A DNA stretch of 64,000 nucleotides from Hemerocallis citrina (lineage: Eukaryota; Streptophyta; Magnoliopsida; Asparagales; Asphodelaceae): positions 178,622,166 to 178,686,165 of the forward strand of contig CM030362.1 of the NCBI GenBank assembly GCA_017893485.1, written 5' to 3'. The notes under the pieces are model-generated. The model saw only the letters and a program-made list of their open reading frames with translations, made no database searches and had not been told where the DNA came from. Below are positions 10,489 through 22,643 of this stretch, in pieces (position 1 is the first letter of the stretch; each line of letters starts with the position of its first letter). The position numbers were made by a program, and so were the translations under genes.

Positions 10489-11490
10489 TCAGGGGCCTCT
10501 GAAGAAGAAAAAACCGAAGAGGTTAGCACAAGGCGAGAACGAGGTTAAAAAAAACAACAAACGGAGCATACTAGGGTCTATCGGACTGGGACACCCACTG
10601 AAGAGGATCCCTCGGTTATATCCTTCCAACTCAGGGTCGGAAAAACCGACGAGCTTCAAGACGATCTCCTCTTCCTCTTTAGTCAGCACAGGCTCGACCT
10701 TCACCAACTTCGGAATGTCCTCCTTCCACCTCTTCGAGAAATCCCACGGCTCGGGACCTCGGATCAGAAAGTATTTCTCTTTCCAATGCTTGATGGAGTC
10801 TAGATTCTCGATCAGCTTGACCCCCTTCCTCGGAGATAGATAGTATCAGTACTCCATCTTGCTCATACGGTAGATTCGATAAAGGCTGCGGAGCAAGATA
10901 AGCTGAGGCTTGACACTTATAGCCTGGCACTGGAGGATGAATCTGATGACGTGCCGTCACATGTTCAGCATGAACAGGATCGGGCTCAATCCGTACCATT
11001 GTAGCACTTCGGTCACGAACGATGGCAGCGACAAACAAAGGCCAGCATTCCGCGTGTCGTAGGGGAAGACGCACGTGTCGGGCGAAGTCCCCGACCAAGC
11101 TCGGAAACCTGGACCCAGAAGGAGCAAGGTGTACTCCTTCAGGATCCTAAATCCTTTTCTGAGGCGCTGTAGATCCACCACGGTCAAAACCGAGGGGATG
11201 TCGTCGACTTCAGAGCATTCCCTCAGATCATTCTCCTCGTATGTGGCTGACATCCCATACACAACCTTGGACAGAAGGTCGTCGGAGTACTCCCTCACCT
11301 TCCCGAGGTTCGATAACGTGGATGGTAGCCTGCCGAGCGCGTCAGCCTCCCTCACACCCTCCACAATCGTCTCTACAATCGCCGACCCAGATACCTCCTT
11401 CCTCTTACTCACCACCGAAGAGACCACTAACGGTCGGTCACTCTATTGGTCCGAGGTGGAGGTCTCACTCCCCGTTGGCACTCTAGACAT
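10489..11490 (-). pseudogene. Tat-1 antisense ORF, conserved N-terminal domain (resembles 'putative gypsy type transposon' family PF04195)
   Basis: ATG at 11490 on the minus strand gives MSRVPTGSETSTSDQ, then an in-frame TAG at 11445. The frame reopens and reads LPSFVTEVLQWYGLSPILFM near 11000, then a one-codon break, then RHVIRFILQCQAISVKPQL, YYLSPRKGVKLIENL and SIKHWKEKYFLIRGPEPWDF across 10940-10730. The order (F-x-x-E-V-L, L-P-x-x, R-x-x-x-F, YYL-x-x-R, WK-x-x-F-F) is the pattern of the plant family annotated as putative gypsy-type transposon protein, which is typical of antisense genes in Tat elements. The assignment is by eye. Confidence 0.65.
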
Positions 11491-11749
11491 CTTTTTAGAT
11501 ATGAGTTAATATATTTAATTACCTTGACATGACGGCTACGGTCGGAATAGTTCGCCTGAAAGTTGATCTCCTAGCCACGACCGCTAGCAGCACCACTCGA
11601 GACCAAAAAACTAACTGAGATAGTGAGAGAGAAAGTGAAAAGTGAAGAATGGGGGAGGGGTGAGAGAGGGGTAAGATCTTATAGCACAGAAGGGGATTCG
11701 GGTGGGCTTTCAGACGTTTTGAGCCCCCACAAAGGCCCATCAGCAGCCT

Positions 11750-13230
11750 AAACGACTAACCCCTCGTGATTCGAGCATGATCTCCATCAGATGGCTCAGA
11801 TCTTGCCACGTCGCTTGGAACCAAAATCCGAGCAACCCAGACACCGAGCTGTGTATTGGGGAAAAACAACTAACCCTTCGTAATTCGTGCCTGATCTCCA
11901 TCAAACGGCTCAGATCTCGCCCCATCGCTCTGAACCAAAATCCGAGCAACCGAGGTACCGAGCTGCGTATTGGGAAAAACAACTAACCCCTCGTGATTCG
12001 CATCTGATCTCCAACAGACGGCTCAGATTTTGCCACGTCGCTCGGAACCAAAATCCGAGCAACCGAGGTACTGAGCTGCTTATTAGGGAAAAACAACTAA
12101 TTCCTTATGATTCGCGCCTGATCTCCATCAGACGACTCAGATCTCGCAACGTCACTCGAAACCAAAATTCGAGCAACCGAGGCACCGAGCTGTTTATTGG
12201 GGAAAAATAACTAATTCCTCATGATTCGCGCCTGATCTCCATCAGACGGCTCAGATTTTGCCACGCCACTCGGAACCAAAATCCGAGCAACCTAGGCACC
12301 GAGCTGCGTATTGGAGAAAATCACTAATTCCTCGTGATTCGCACCTGATCTTCATCAGATGGCCATGATTGTGTCACGTCGCTCGGAACCAAAATCCGAG
12401 CAACCGAGCTGCGTATTGGTAAAAAATCACTAATTCCTTGTGATTCGCACCTGATCTTCATCAGACGGCCAGGATTGTGCCACATCGCTCGGAACCAAAA
12501 TCCGAGCAACCGAGGCACCGAGGTGCCGTATTGGCAAAAAATCACTAAGTCCTCGTGAATCGCACTTGATCTTCATTAGACGGCCATGATTATGCCACGT
12601 CACTCGGAACCAAAATCCGAGCAACCGAGGCACCGAGCTGCGTATTGGCGAAAAATCACTAATTCCTCGTGATTCATGCCTGATCTTCATCAGACGGCCA
12701 TGATTGTGCCACGTCGCTCAGAACTAAAATTTGAGCAACCGAGGCACCGAGCTGCGTATTGGTGAAAAATCACTAATTCCCCGTGATTCATGCATGATCT
12801 TCATCAGACGACCATGATTGTGCCACGTCGCTCGGAACCAAAATCTGAGCAACAAAGGCACCGAGCTGCGTATTGGCAAAAAATCACTAATTCCTCGTGA
12901 TTCGCTCCTGATCTTTATCAGATGGCCATGATTGTGCCACGTCGCTCGGAACCAAAATCCGAGCAATCGAGACACCGAGCTGCGTATTAGCGAAAAACAC
13001 CAATTCCTCGTGATTTGCGCCTGATCTTCATCAGACGGCCCTGATTGTGCCACGTGGCTCGAAACCAAAATCCGAGCAACCGAGTCACCGAGCTGCGTAT
13101 TGGCAAAAAACCACTAATTCCTCGTGATTCACACCTGATCTTCATCAGACGGCCCTGATTGTACCATGTAGCTCGGATCTGAAGTCCAAGCTACTGAGGC
13201 ACCGAGGCACCGAGCTGCTCATGCGGAGAA
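11750..13230 (+). repeat. Tandem array 2 in Tat-1: ~114 bp, thirteen copies
   Basis: The landmark TGATCTYCATCAGAYGGC recurs at 11778, 11892, 12005, 12119, 12233, 12346, 12452, 12567, 12681, 12795, 12909, 13022 and 13137; spacing is 113-115 bp except one 106-bp unit (12346-12452) that lost a few bases. Each unit carries GCTCGGA-N7-TCCGAGC, an inverted repeat able to form a 7-bp stem, and most carry GCCACGTCGCTCGG. The array sits upstream of the antisense gene and upstream of the 3' LTR. Arrays in the 3' untranslated region of Tat elements are known seeds of plant satellites. Confidence 0.93.
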
Positions 13231-13826
13231 AACACCTTCGCGTAAGAAGAACCGTCCGATCACTCAGAAATCCTTGCCAAAGCCTGATGAACGCCCCAGA
13301 TTCAACCACGTTACCAAAGCACTGATCCGCCCTCTGATTGTTCAGAAATTCGTGCCAATGAGTGATGGACGTCCTAGATCACGCCACGTTATAAATACCA
13401 TGATTAACTCCTTTTTCTTATTAATTAATTCGAATTATATATTTAAAAATTGCAAAAAATGATTAAAATTCAGGAAAATTAATTAAAAATACAAAAAAAT
13501 AATTATAAATTCGGGGAATATTTTTGAACCCCTGGATAAATAATTATTAGTTAGAATGATTAATTAGTGCTCTTGAAAAATAAATCATCGCTATGCAAAA
13601 TTGAATAAATAATTTGAAAAATAGTTAAAAAATCGAAAAAATCACCAAAAGTCCAGAAGAGCCTAAGAACGATCTTGGGCATGTTCCCAGCTCAGAAAAA
13701 CATCGTTACTCCTCGAATAAGATTCGAACTCCCTTTAAGAACTCCGATAAATCCCAATACGCCATTGAAATAGCAAAACTACTCTCCAAAGGCTATAGCT
13801 AACAGTCTTTAGGAGTGGGGGACTCA
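13231..13826 (+). other. AT-rich 3' end of Tat-1 with polypurine tract
   Basis: About 600 bp without a gene, very AT-rich between 13410 and 13640. It ends with the polypurine tract AGGAGTGGGGGA (13811-13822) directly before the 3' LTR, where plus-strand DNA synthesis starts. Confidence 0.8.
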
Positions 13827-14406
13827 TGATATGGCTAAAAATGGGATTAAATCGAGACCATTCAAATTGGGCACGAATCTTAAAGTTTACAGGGGCAAGA
13901 CGGTAATTTCACCTACAAACGGGTACGAAATGGGAACTGGGTCCCTTCTCCAGGGTCCAATAATCCATGAACGGATCCATTCAACTGGGTACGGGTCCCA
14001 ACCCGTTGAGAGCCAATTCATAAAGATATGGAGAAATCCTGACACGTCCTTATCCCTAGGAGGTGGTTCTAACCACTTCTATCCATCCACACTGGGGAGT
14101 AGAGATTTGTTCTTATCTCGAAACAGATCCCCACGACGACTATAAATACGCCCCCTACACCCTTCCGTTACAAGGTGATCACTCTTTGCCAACCTAAAGC
14201 TCTTTCATATTCTTTTCTGAGTACTGACAAGAGTATCGGAGGGTTCGCCGCCGAGATCAACCCTGGTGTTTTGAACTTTGTGCAGGTCAACGGGAGCAGC
14301 GAGAAGCCAGCCACACAACAGTGGAAGCGGTCAGGTTTAACCCATTTGATTCCTCACGAACCCACAAATTCATCTGATTGCCCCCACACCAAAATCAGCG
14401 GCAACA
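13827..14406 (+). repeat. 3' LTR of Tat-1 (580 bp)
   Basis: Pairs with 1134-1711 over its whole length, starting TGATATGG and ending GCAACA. TATAAATA is kept at 14141-14148. The TSD GTCAT follows at 14407-14411. Confidence 0.93.
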
Positions 14407-14411
14407 GTCAT

Positions 14412-14970
14412 GCATTCAAATTATAAATTTTTATTATAGTATTTTAGTGATAGTGTCATGTGTATTGATCATATTGTGATAGGGTCATATATGTAGAGGT
14501 GTATATGAATATAAAATTGCTAAATTGTGCCTAGTATTCATGTGAAATTATGTGTAGATTATAAGTTGATGGTGGATGTAAGAATCTTTCACAATTTCAT
14601 AACAATTACTAGGAAAATTCATGCTAGTTTTTGTAAAGATATGAATAATTAGTAGTCAAAATGATTAATAAAACATAAGAATATAAGACTTCTCCAATTT
14701 CCTATTTAAATTAATTTGTGTATAACTTTATGCTACAATATATAAAATTAGAGAAAAATTGTCTCTGGAAATTTAGAAGTGTAATATGCGAGCAATAGTT
14801 ATGTGGGAAATGAGGAAAAATCAAAATATATGAATGAAATAAAATGATATAGAAACAGAGAGTTAGATACAAAAGATTCCGAACTCTTATATAATCAGAA
14901 AGAGCATTGGACTTAGAAGTTAGAGCGCGGTACTTGGGGTCTGCTTGGTCTCGGGTTTGAAACTTGGGAG
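14412..14970 (+). mobile_element. Long LTR F, visible segment 2
   Basis: AT-rich sequence between Tat-1 and LARD A. It continues 1-1133 across the Tat-1 insertion and is continued at 38006. The 3' part (14895-14970) includes AGAGCGCGGTACTTGGGG and CTCGGGTTTGAAACTTGGG, which look like tRNA-type A and B boxes and may be a SINE head or chance. No gene is seen. Confidence 0.55.
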
Positions 14971-15806
14971 TGTAACCCCCGTTCCCGCCAATAAGTATTT
15001 TTCCGTGTATTTTCTATATTTTGAGTTTTCTTATAAATTCATTTTTGTGTTAAATTCGTTTTGAATCTTCTATTAAAATCTATTCTATTCGACAATTATA
15101 TTTATTTCGCATATTGGTGTATTGAACTTTGTTTTCTATTCCTAATTGATCGACTATTTACATTTTAACCCAAATCGAAGGTATTATTACTATTTGGACT
15201 ATTTTAATAAATTTGTTAAAGCCAACTCCTATTTTGTTATTTAATATTGTTATTATTGTTATTATTGTTATTATTATTATTACTTTGTTACTATTATTAT
15301 TAGTAGTACTATTATTGTTATTGTTATTGTTATTATTATTATCATCATCATTATTATTGTCACTATTACTTTTGATTGTATATTAAAAATCCATGTTTTG
15401 TTATTTTGAAAGCCCATAGATTTTAATCCATCTATTATTATTATCTATTTTTTTGAAATAAAAACCAAGTATAGTATATGTATGATTATTCCAATTATTT
15501 GTGAAAAGTGAATCCTAATCTAATTGTGTTCTTTCAATTGACTTTATTTTCTATTAAACCCTATAGATTTTATTGTGCAATCTATGACAAATTTGTTCAT
15601 TGTATATCCCCTACTAGTTTATTCATAATTTCTATTTTAATTATTTAATTCTTTTTCCCTATTGGATCTAAAACCCAAACCCTATTATTTCTCCTATTGG
15701 ATTCCAACCCAAAACCCAATAACCTAACATCTCTTATTCTATTCACTATATAATCTAACCCTAACCCCTAACCTAGCCTAACCCTAGCCGCAAACCCTCT
15801 ATCCCT

Positions 15807-16668
15807 GTGCTACCCCCTCCAGTGTTCATCCCTACCGCCCGACTCTCTCTCTGTTTCTCTTCTACCTTCGTTGAACCCATTCTCTCCCTCTCGTCCCGCT
15901 CGACAACCTCACACCACCACTGCCCTTGCCAGCGTCCTGCAACCCCCGTGCTCGTCGCCCTCCTCTCCTCCTCATCGTCATCAACCCCAACCGCAACCAC
16001 CCTCCACTGTCGCTCTTCACCATCGACATCTTCCTCCATCGTCTTCGCCATCATCCCGCTCCCCCGCAAAAGCCAGCAACCACCATCTCAACCACCCTAC
16101 ATCCCACACCCTCTCCCATGTTTCACCGCCACCGAAACCCACCTCCACACCCCACATCCACCTCGACTCTGCATACTCATCAACAGCCTCACCTTCCGTC
16201 GCCCTCCATCCTCGACACCACCCTCGACCTCGCCATCATCACCGCCAGCCCACTACAGTCACCCCTACCCCGGAGCTTTCTCCCTCTCTTCTGTTTTGGG
16301 GCCAAAACTCAACCACCATCGCCTCCATCGCCTGCGACACCCACTCTGATCACCACCATCGAATCCACCGTTGCTGTCCTCCCCGTCGATTCCCGAGCAC
16401 CCCTCGTGTGCACCACCTACCGCCGCCGCAGTCCACCGTCGGTACTACTCTTCTGCTATTTGCTGGTTGCTGTGCGGAAGAGATCGCTGTTTTCTGTTCT
16501 TGCCAAACGACTGTTTGCTATTTGGGTTGCTACTGTTGCTATTGTGTGCTCTTGCTACTGTGCTTCTTTGCATGTAGTGTGCACGTGCTTTTGTGGGTAC
16601 GTGTCTTGCACGTGTCGCCATCGAGATTCTCATTCTGTTATTCTGTTGTATTCGGATTAACCGTCTAA
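15807..16668 (+). other. C/T-rich transcribed leader of LARD A 5' LTR
   Basis: A pyrimidine-rich stretch with long open frames on the plus strand, the largest 265 codons. The frames are Pro/His/Ser/Thr-rich in one part and Cys/Leu/Val-rich in the other. The matching stretch of the 3' LTR (35139-36025) is also open, but frames and composition follow C-richness and differ by indels. It ends at a splice-donor-like site. The best reading is a 5' leader exon, not a protein gene. Confidence 0.5.
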
Positions 16669-18137
16669 AAGGCAAGTCTTTCTTGAACTAGTTTTATTTT
16701 TCTTGTTCAATATTTTTTTGATCTCCGCAAGTAGATCCTAATTGTTTATCGTATTGTTATACTGTTCATCTTCTTTTGAGTATATTGAGGATTTACAGGA
16801 GCTAACCCAAGATATTATTGACTTTGTGCCAATATCTTTGTCTCAAACCCTATTCCCTATTGCACATTGCCATGCATGTTATACATGGAAACCAGTAGAT
16901 CCATGTTATAGAATTGTTTGATGACTAGAATGTTCCCGACTGAAATATTATTTCAATGAAATAATTTCCTTGATTCTAAATTGCATCGCTAATCTTGAAA
17001 TTGCATGTTAATCACCAAATAGAACTTTTTTTAATTATTTATCATGAAATTGCATGCTTGTGTGATGAAATTATTGTCTATTCATGTTAATTTATTTTTC
17101 TGGCCTGTAGTCTACTTCTTTTTGCATTGAACTTTCGAACCTGTTGCTGCAGTAATTTGAATAAACTTTGTAAACATGAATTGTAGATCCATGTGTCTAT
17201 TTTAAAAAACATTTGACGGAATTGAATTTCGATATATAATCTACTAGATATCTGATTTTTAGTATTGCTAGGTCTAGATTTTCAGATTCACAATTATATG
17301 TGTATTACCTAGATTTATTAACAAACAGAACATGTTAACAGTAAAATTAAATTGTGAAATTAATTTTGCTGATACTAGACATGCGTAGGTATCACCCCGA
17401 ATCTTTGTGGAATTATTTGATGGTATTCAGACCTGATACATATATGTCAACACAATCTATAACCTACTGCCTAAATATAAAATCTGTAATGAATAAGAAT
17501 TTGAACCTAGTTTCTGTGAATTTTATATATCGTGTGTATATGCGCTGGAACCGGAAGAGAGTCTAGTTTCTAGAACTTCTGACAAATCTAGTTTTTTTTT
17601 CCTTGTAGCAGCGGGAATACCTATTTTTGTACAGCAACGTCCTACTGTCCAGATTGTATGTTTTGCATTGATTTAGTATAAACACTTTTTGCCTTGGATG
17701 TAATGAGTAGAATTAGTCACACCTTGCATTACACGAACTTAAAATCTTCTTGCATGCTCACACAGGATAAAATAAAATGCTAACAAGCCGGGGTAATAAG
17801 GGAAAGACCTAGTAGTAGGCAATATAAAAGAGTGTACTCGCAAGGGAGCCCGTGTTTCCCATATTGGTCGTTACTATTGGACATGTTATTAATTATTGGT
17901 CCTCGATCGACTGTGGATTATTGACTACAGTATCCCGATTATATCGTGTATTGGTCATCGGTCATTGGTCATTGATATTGCAAGACCCTAGTACATGAAC
18001 CTATAAAATTCACCACTAAAGTCTAAACGACATTGATTGTATGGACCGAACCTGTGGAATGGGACACAGTACTACGTGACTTAGATCGGCTAATAAAATG
18101 AATAACAACCCTAAATCGATCTTGCATGCTTGATCCC

Positions 18138-21100
18138 TGTCACGCCCCGCTTCCCAAAAGAGAATACGGAATACGGATACGCGACAAAAGCCCAACGAAT
18201 GATTTTCATCATCCATAAGTTGTTCAAGAATCTTTACACTATTTCACAAGAATAATCAGAGCCGGAAGCAAAAGAATCAACTAACATGAACATATGAACC
18301 CAAAATACCAACAAGAATACTTGAAACCAAAATATATTAATCTCAAATAATCATGATCTGAATAAGTCAAAATCTTGGGTCACATTGCCCAAATACAAAT
18401 AAATCCAAGTATCAAAATACAATTGTTCAAAGCAAGTTACAAGAAATATTGATAGCATAATCCAGCACTAATATTTTATGTCACCGATATCATCTGGAAC
18501 CTTGTTCTCTAAAATCTGCAATTTAACAATTGCAAGGATAGGAAAAAGAAACAAAATACCCATCAATTGCAAGTTACGGGCTGCTTGTAATGCAGGATAC
18601 AAGTACATAGGGAAAACTAACTAATAACATGGAATGGGCATGATATCAAGCATAACAACTAGCATGGTAAGGTGAACAAGTACAAGTAGCATGTATCAAG
18701 TGTCAAATAAACAAGTATCATGTAAGCAAATACCAAGTATCACGAATCAAATAACAAGTAACAAGTGTCAAGTAGTCAAGTACAAGTGTCAAGCATCATG
18801 TTCAAGCATCAAGTCTCATGTATCATGTAATCAAGTATCAGGTAAGTATGTATCGTGTTCAAGTATCAAGTATCAAGTCTTGTAGTTATTACTATCTAGG
18901 TAGCACTTCATGTGCCATCCTTTTATCACATGGTTGCTATAGTCAAAGCAATTTCGTTTTAGATTTTATAGTGGACCATATAGGGCAGTGTACTCAAGGA
19001 CAAACCTCTAGAAATCAAGTATCAAGTATCAAGCCTCAAGTATCAAGTAAACAAGCCTCAAGAGTGAAGTATCAAGCCTCAAGTCAAATATCAAACCTCA
19101 AGTAGTGAAATACCAAGCCTCAAGTATCAAGCCAAGTCTCCAGTACCAAGCCAAGTCTCAAGTATCATATAGAATCAATAGATTCTCTTCCGAGTACACA
19201 TTTGTGAATTATCCACTATTAGATCTGTCCCTTTAAACCCCGGCTTGGTTAATTTTATTATTAATGTCAACAAACATGTATGTGTCATGAAACAAGGCAA
19301 GCATATCATGTTATGATCAAGTAACAAGTTCATGTTGCAATATAAATATGTATGCGTGAAAGATAACACACAAAAAGATAAAACAACCAAATTTCTAATT
19401 CAGGACAGCAAGACCATACTGCAGTAAAACTGAAATTTCCGGTGTTACAAACATGAAAATCTGAATCCGTTGAAATGTCTAGAAAATAGACTCCCAAACG
19501 AATCTAGCGAATATAAATAAGTCATATAGTATTTCACAAAAACATAACTCAAAACTGATTTGAATCTAGAAAATATGTTCAGCCAGAAATTAGTAAATCG
19601 AATTCACAGTCAGGAAAACAGCATCAAAACATCTCAAATAAATCCAGGAAAAATCTAGGGGTATTCCCCTATCTATCTAGTATCAAAATATAAAGTTTCA
19701 TAATTTTCCAGTAAGATTAGTTCAGTCAGTAAAAATCAGAAAATATCAAGAAACGATAGTTTGGCAAATCTGAAATTCCCAACACTGCTGTAGAAAGCTG
19801 TAATATCTCGCAAACCATGAAACGAAATCCAAATCCGTCAAAGGGAGAAGAAAATAGAAAAAATAGACTAACTTTCATATTTCATAAATATTTTTCATAC
19901 AGAAAAAGAAATTATGGTGAAAATACAAATCTTTGTAGAACAGCGAGCAAAATCCAGTAAGTATAGTTTTTATAAACAAGCATGAAATGACATATAAAAC
20001 TCATCAATAAAATCCACCAAAATTCTGGGTAATCCCTAAATAGGTATAGAAATACTAAGGCAAAATTTCAGATCAAAATAATATGTTTAGCACTAATATC
20101 AAAATAGTTCAGTCATCAAAATCATTAAGAAACGAAATCTGGAAATGAAATACACCTCATTAGTAAAACAATCATATCTCACACATACAAAATCGAAATC
20201 GATCAAGGTCAAAGAGTTTAGAAAGAAAACGGATTTCTCTAAAAATCATGTTTAATACTGAAATTAAGATACTGACCTTAATATGGTCTAAAATAGCAAT
20301 CAAAGCTGATCATCAACAAAATACAGATTTTCCTCTTAACAGTAAATCAACATACAACATACAAACCTCGTTCCAAACACAACCAAACATGTCATAGAGT
20401 CTACTAAGTGTCCAAACAACATGAAATAGGACATATGGTATGTCCACAACAAGTATATTACATGGATTCAAATAAACACACGAATTCTCATAATTGTCTC
20501 ACAAATATAATCACATCAAGAACGGTCAAATCCTAAGTTGTTTCATGTCAAATTTGTGTCGTGAGGCAACTATGGTCAATAGCAATATAGAGACAATACT
20601 CATCAAATATACATCACACACGAGTTGTCTCTATAACCTAACTACACTACAAGCAGAATTTATGACTTGTATCATACAAAGAAATTGAGTACAAGTTACT
20701 TTTCTTATCCGAAGACGAAACGAACACTAAGAATAACGGGAACAGATTCTCGAAAATGAGCAAAACCCACGAACGACGAACGAACCAAGAAATCACGATC
20801 CAAACACCAACGATCCACACCTGCGAACTACGTGCACATGCAAAACCTAGAGAGAGAGAGAGCGATTGGGAGTGCAACAGCGGCGCTGGCCTATGCTGGC
20901 GCTGCTATCGTTCCTGCTGATGCTGTCAACGGTGGCGAACGGCAAGGAGGATGGGAGAAGGGAGAGATGGACAAAGAGAGAGAGTTCAGCAATGGAGTGC
21001 AAAGGGTTTCGAGATGGATGGGTGATCAGCAATGGGATGGAGCAGTCGGGGTGCAGTCCGCAATAGGTGTGGCGATCGAGGATGGGGGTTTGGTGCAGCG

Positions 21101-21587
21101 GTGCAAGGAAGAAGGTAGGGTTGGGGTTTCGGTGGTTGAATAGTGGAGGGTTTTTAAGGTTAGGGTATTGGCGGCTAGGGGGAGAGAGAGGGTTAGTTTA
21201 TATAAGAGGTGATTAAGGTTTGAAGTAGGATAGTTGGGTAATTGGGTTTATGGGTCTATTAGGATTTGGGTAATCAATTGAGTTTAGAAATAATAATGAG
21301 GGTATAGGTTTAAATTGCAAAAATAGGATAAACAAAAATAGGCTTAGGCAATGAAACCATGAGCACCCAAAACACGAGCAAAGAATAGAACAAGAATTCA
21401 ATAAAGAGAAAAACATGAACGAAACGAAAGGCAACCAAATCAAACACAAAGAGCTCAAGATGAAATAAAATGAATATATATTGAAAACAACTCCAATATA
21501 CGGTCCAAAAATACAAAGAGAGTACAAATACTCAAGAAGGAGGAAAAATACACCAAAAAATACAAAAAACGAAAAATAGGGGTTACA
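18138..21587 (-). mobile_element. Solo LTR G, LARD A-related family, nested in LARD A
   Basis: Reads, on the minus strand, from TGTAACCCCTA (21587) to GGGAAGCGGGGCGTGACA (18138), with the duplication ATCCC at 18133-18137 and 21588-21592. At 3450 bp it is one complete LTR of a related family, with its own leader (about 21150-20700, minus) and a GTAACT donor at 20699. The uninterrupted host sequence is seen in the LARD A 3' LTR near 37410. No internal region or second LTR is present, so it arose by LTR-LTR recombination. Confidence 0.88.
18660..19170 (-). repeat. Short irregular repeats of CAAGTATCAAGT type in solo LTR G
   Basis: Dozens of variants of AAGTATC, AAGTGTC and AAGCCTC are spread over 500 bp in two blocks (18670-18880 and 19015-19165), broken by about 130 bp of non-repeated DNA. 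The unit is 5-12 bp and not strictly periodic. It lies in the intron-like part of the LTR. Confidence 0.7.
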
Positions 21588-22080
21588 ATCCCGTTTATTG
21601 TTGACTTTGATCCAGTTCTTCATTCTTGATATACCATGCTTCTTATTGTTCTCTATTTTCCACTACTTGCTGTCCGTGACTTGCTCTAAGGATATTATTT
21701 TCTCTATTTTTAGATCACTAGTTTACAGGTACCCAAGGAGTGATACCAGAAGGACTCAGTGAGCAAACTTTTTGAAGATCGAAGCTAGATTATTAGACTA
21801 CTATAGTTTTATCAAGTTATTTGTTTATTTTATTGCTTGATGTTATGACCCGAAGTTTACTTTTCCCTGATATTGGATATTATTTGGTAAATTTATCTCA
21901 TGATTAATTTGGAGTTTATTCATTGTTTATGTGGTTATTATTTTCTTCCGTGGTTCTATTCTCTTGTATATTCTTGAGTTATTCTGTTACAGCTATGGAT
22001 GATGTTTACATCATTCGTGGGGCCTTCGTTACTTGCTCGTATTCAAGTATTTTGGGAAGCGGGGCGTGACAGATTTTCAG

Positions 22081-22092
22081 TGATATCAGAGC
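22081..22092 (+). other. Primer binding site of LARD A (initiator tRNA-Met type)
   Basis: TGATATCAGAGC, one base off the usual TGGTATCAGAGC, 9 bp after the 5' LTR. The same type of site is used by Tekay B (31859-31871, minus), the TRIM (53559-53571, minus) and D (49107-49119). Confidence 0.8.
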
Positions 22093-22643
22093 GCAGGTTT
22101 GGCTACTGTGTTAGTCATGTTTGGTTAATATGTTAGTCATGTTTGGCTTAGCCAGGTTTAACTCAACAATAAGCTGGCCATACAAATCACATGAACAATT
22201 GATAATCAACTTGATCTGGATACTAGTCTTATTCCATTCATTCTGATCCCTTCATATTCAATTCCTTGATTCCTTATTTCTTTCCGTCTCTTATAGTCGT
22301 CCATTCGTTGATTCCTTATTGGGTATAAATTCATTCTTTTGTACCCATATTCTTTTGATTCCGGTGTCATTCATTCTTTTTATTTCTGCTTGGTTCGTCG
22401 ATCGACATCACTTGATCTGCTACGATATGTCAGTGGCTTGGATCATCATCAAAAGAGGAAGTGTCGTCTTTTGCTCCAAGATGTTCAAGCAGAGTTCGAG
22501 GATCTCAGGAAGTGTTCATAATCTCAAGTCACCAGGAGTTTGAACTTTGTGCTAGAGAGATGTCGTTTGGACATGTCTAGGATATGGTGAGCCACCAGGC
22601 AGATCGCTAGAGCTAATGGACGCTGAACGATATAGTCTTCCCG

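Larger units (their letters stand above)
1134..14406 (+). mobile_element. Tat-1: complete Ty3/gypsy Tat-lineage LTR retrotransposon
   Basis: Both LTRs begin TGATATGG and end GCAACA, flanked by the perfect 5-bp duplication GTCAT at 1129-1133 and 14407-14411. Order: LTR, primer site, gag, protease, RT, RNase H, second RNase H, integrase, 115-bp tandem array, antisense ORFs, 114-bp tandem array, polypurine tract, LTR. The second RNase H, the CPKDPFP and Y-[VM]-DDMLVKS RT motifs, the primer site TGGCACCGTCTGTGGGA and the antisense 3' gene all point to the Tat clade. Many frameshifts and stops show it can no longer encode working proteins. By eye the LTRs differ at roughly 35-40 of ~580 positions, so it is not young. 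Confidence 0.93.
14971..22071 (+). repeat. 5' LTR of LARD A, split by solo LTR G
   Basis: Runs from TGTAACCCCC to GGGGCGTGACA. Without G and its duplication it is about 3646 bp. It includes a TTATTATTG-type microsatellite (15240-15370), a C/T-rich leader (15740-16660), a splice-donor-like AAAAG|GCAAGTC at 16672 and a TTTTTAG|ATCAC acceptor at 21713. The leader yields long Pro/His/Ser-rich open frames that I consider non-coding. Confidence 0.85.

Noticed and set aside
11750..13230. CRISPR-like array.
   Set aside because: Units of 114 bp repeat end to end with no unique spacers, inside a plant retrotransposon.
15807..16668. A 265-codon Pro/His/Ser-rich gene; similar frames at 35141-36025 and 58208-58707.
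   Set aside because: Openness follows from C/T-rich leader DNA with few stops. Frames are not conserved between LTR copies and end at splice-donor-like sites.
14971..22071. A single 7.1-kb LTR.
   Set aside because: A complete inverted LTR with its own ATCCC duplication is nested in it; removing it gives about 3.6 kb, matching its partner.
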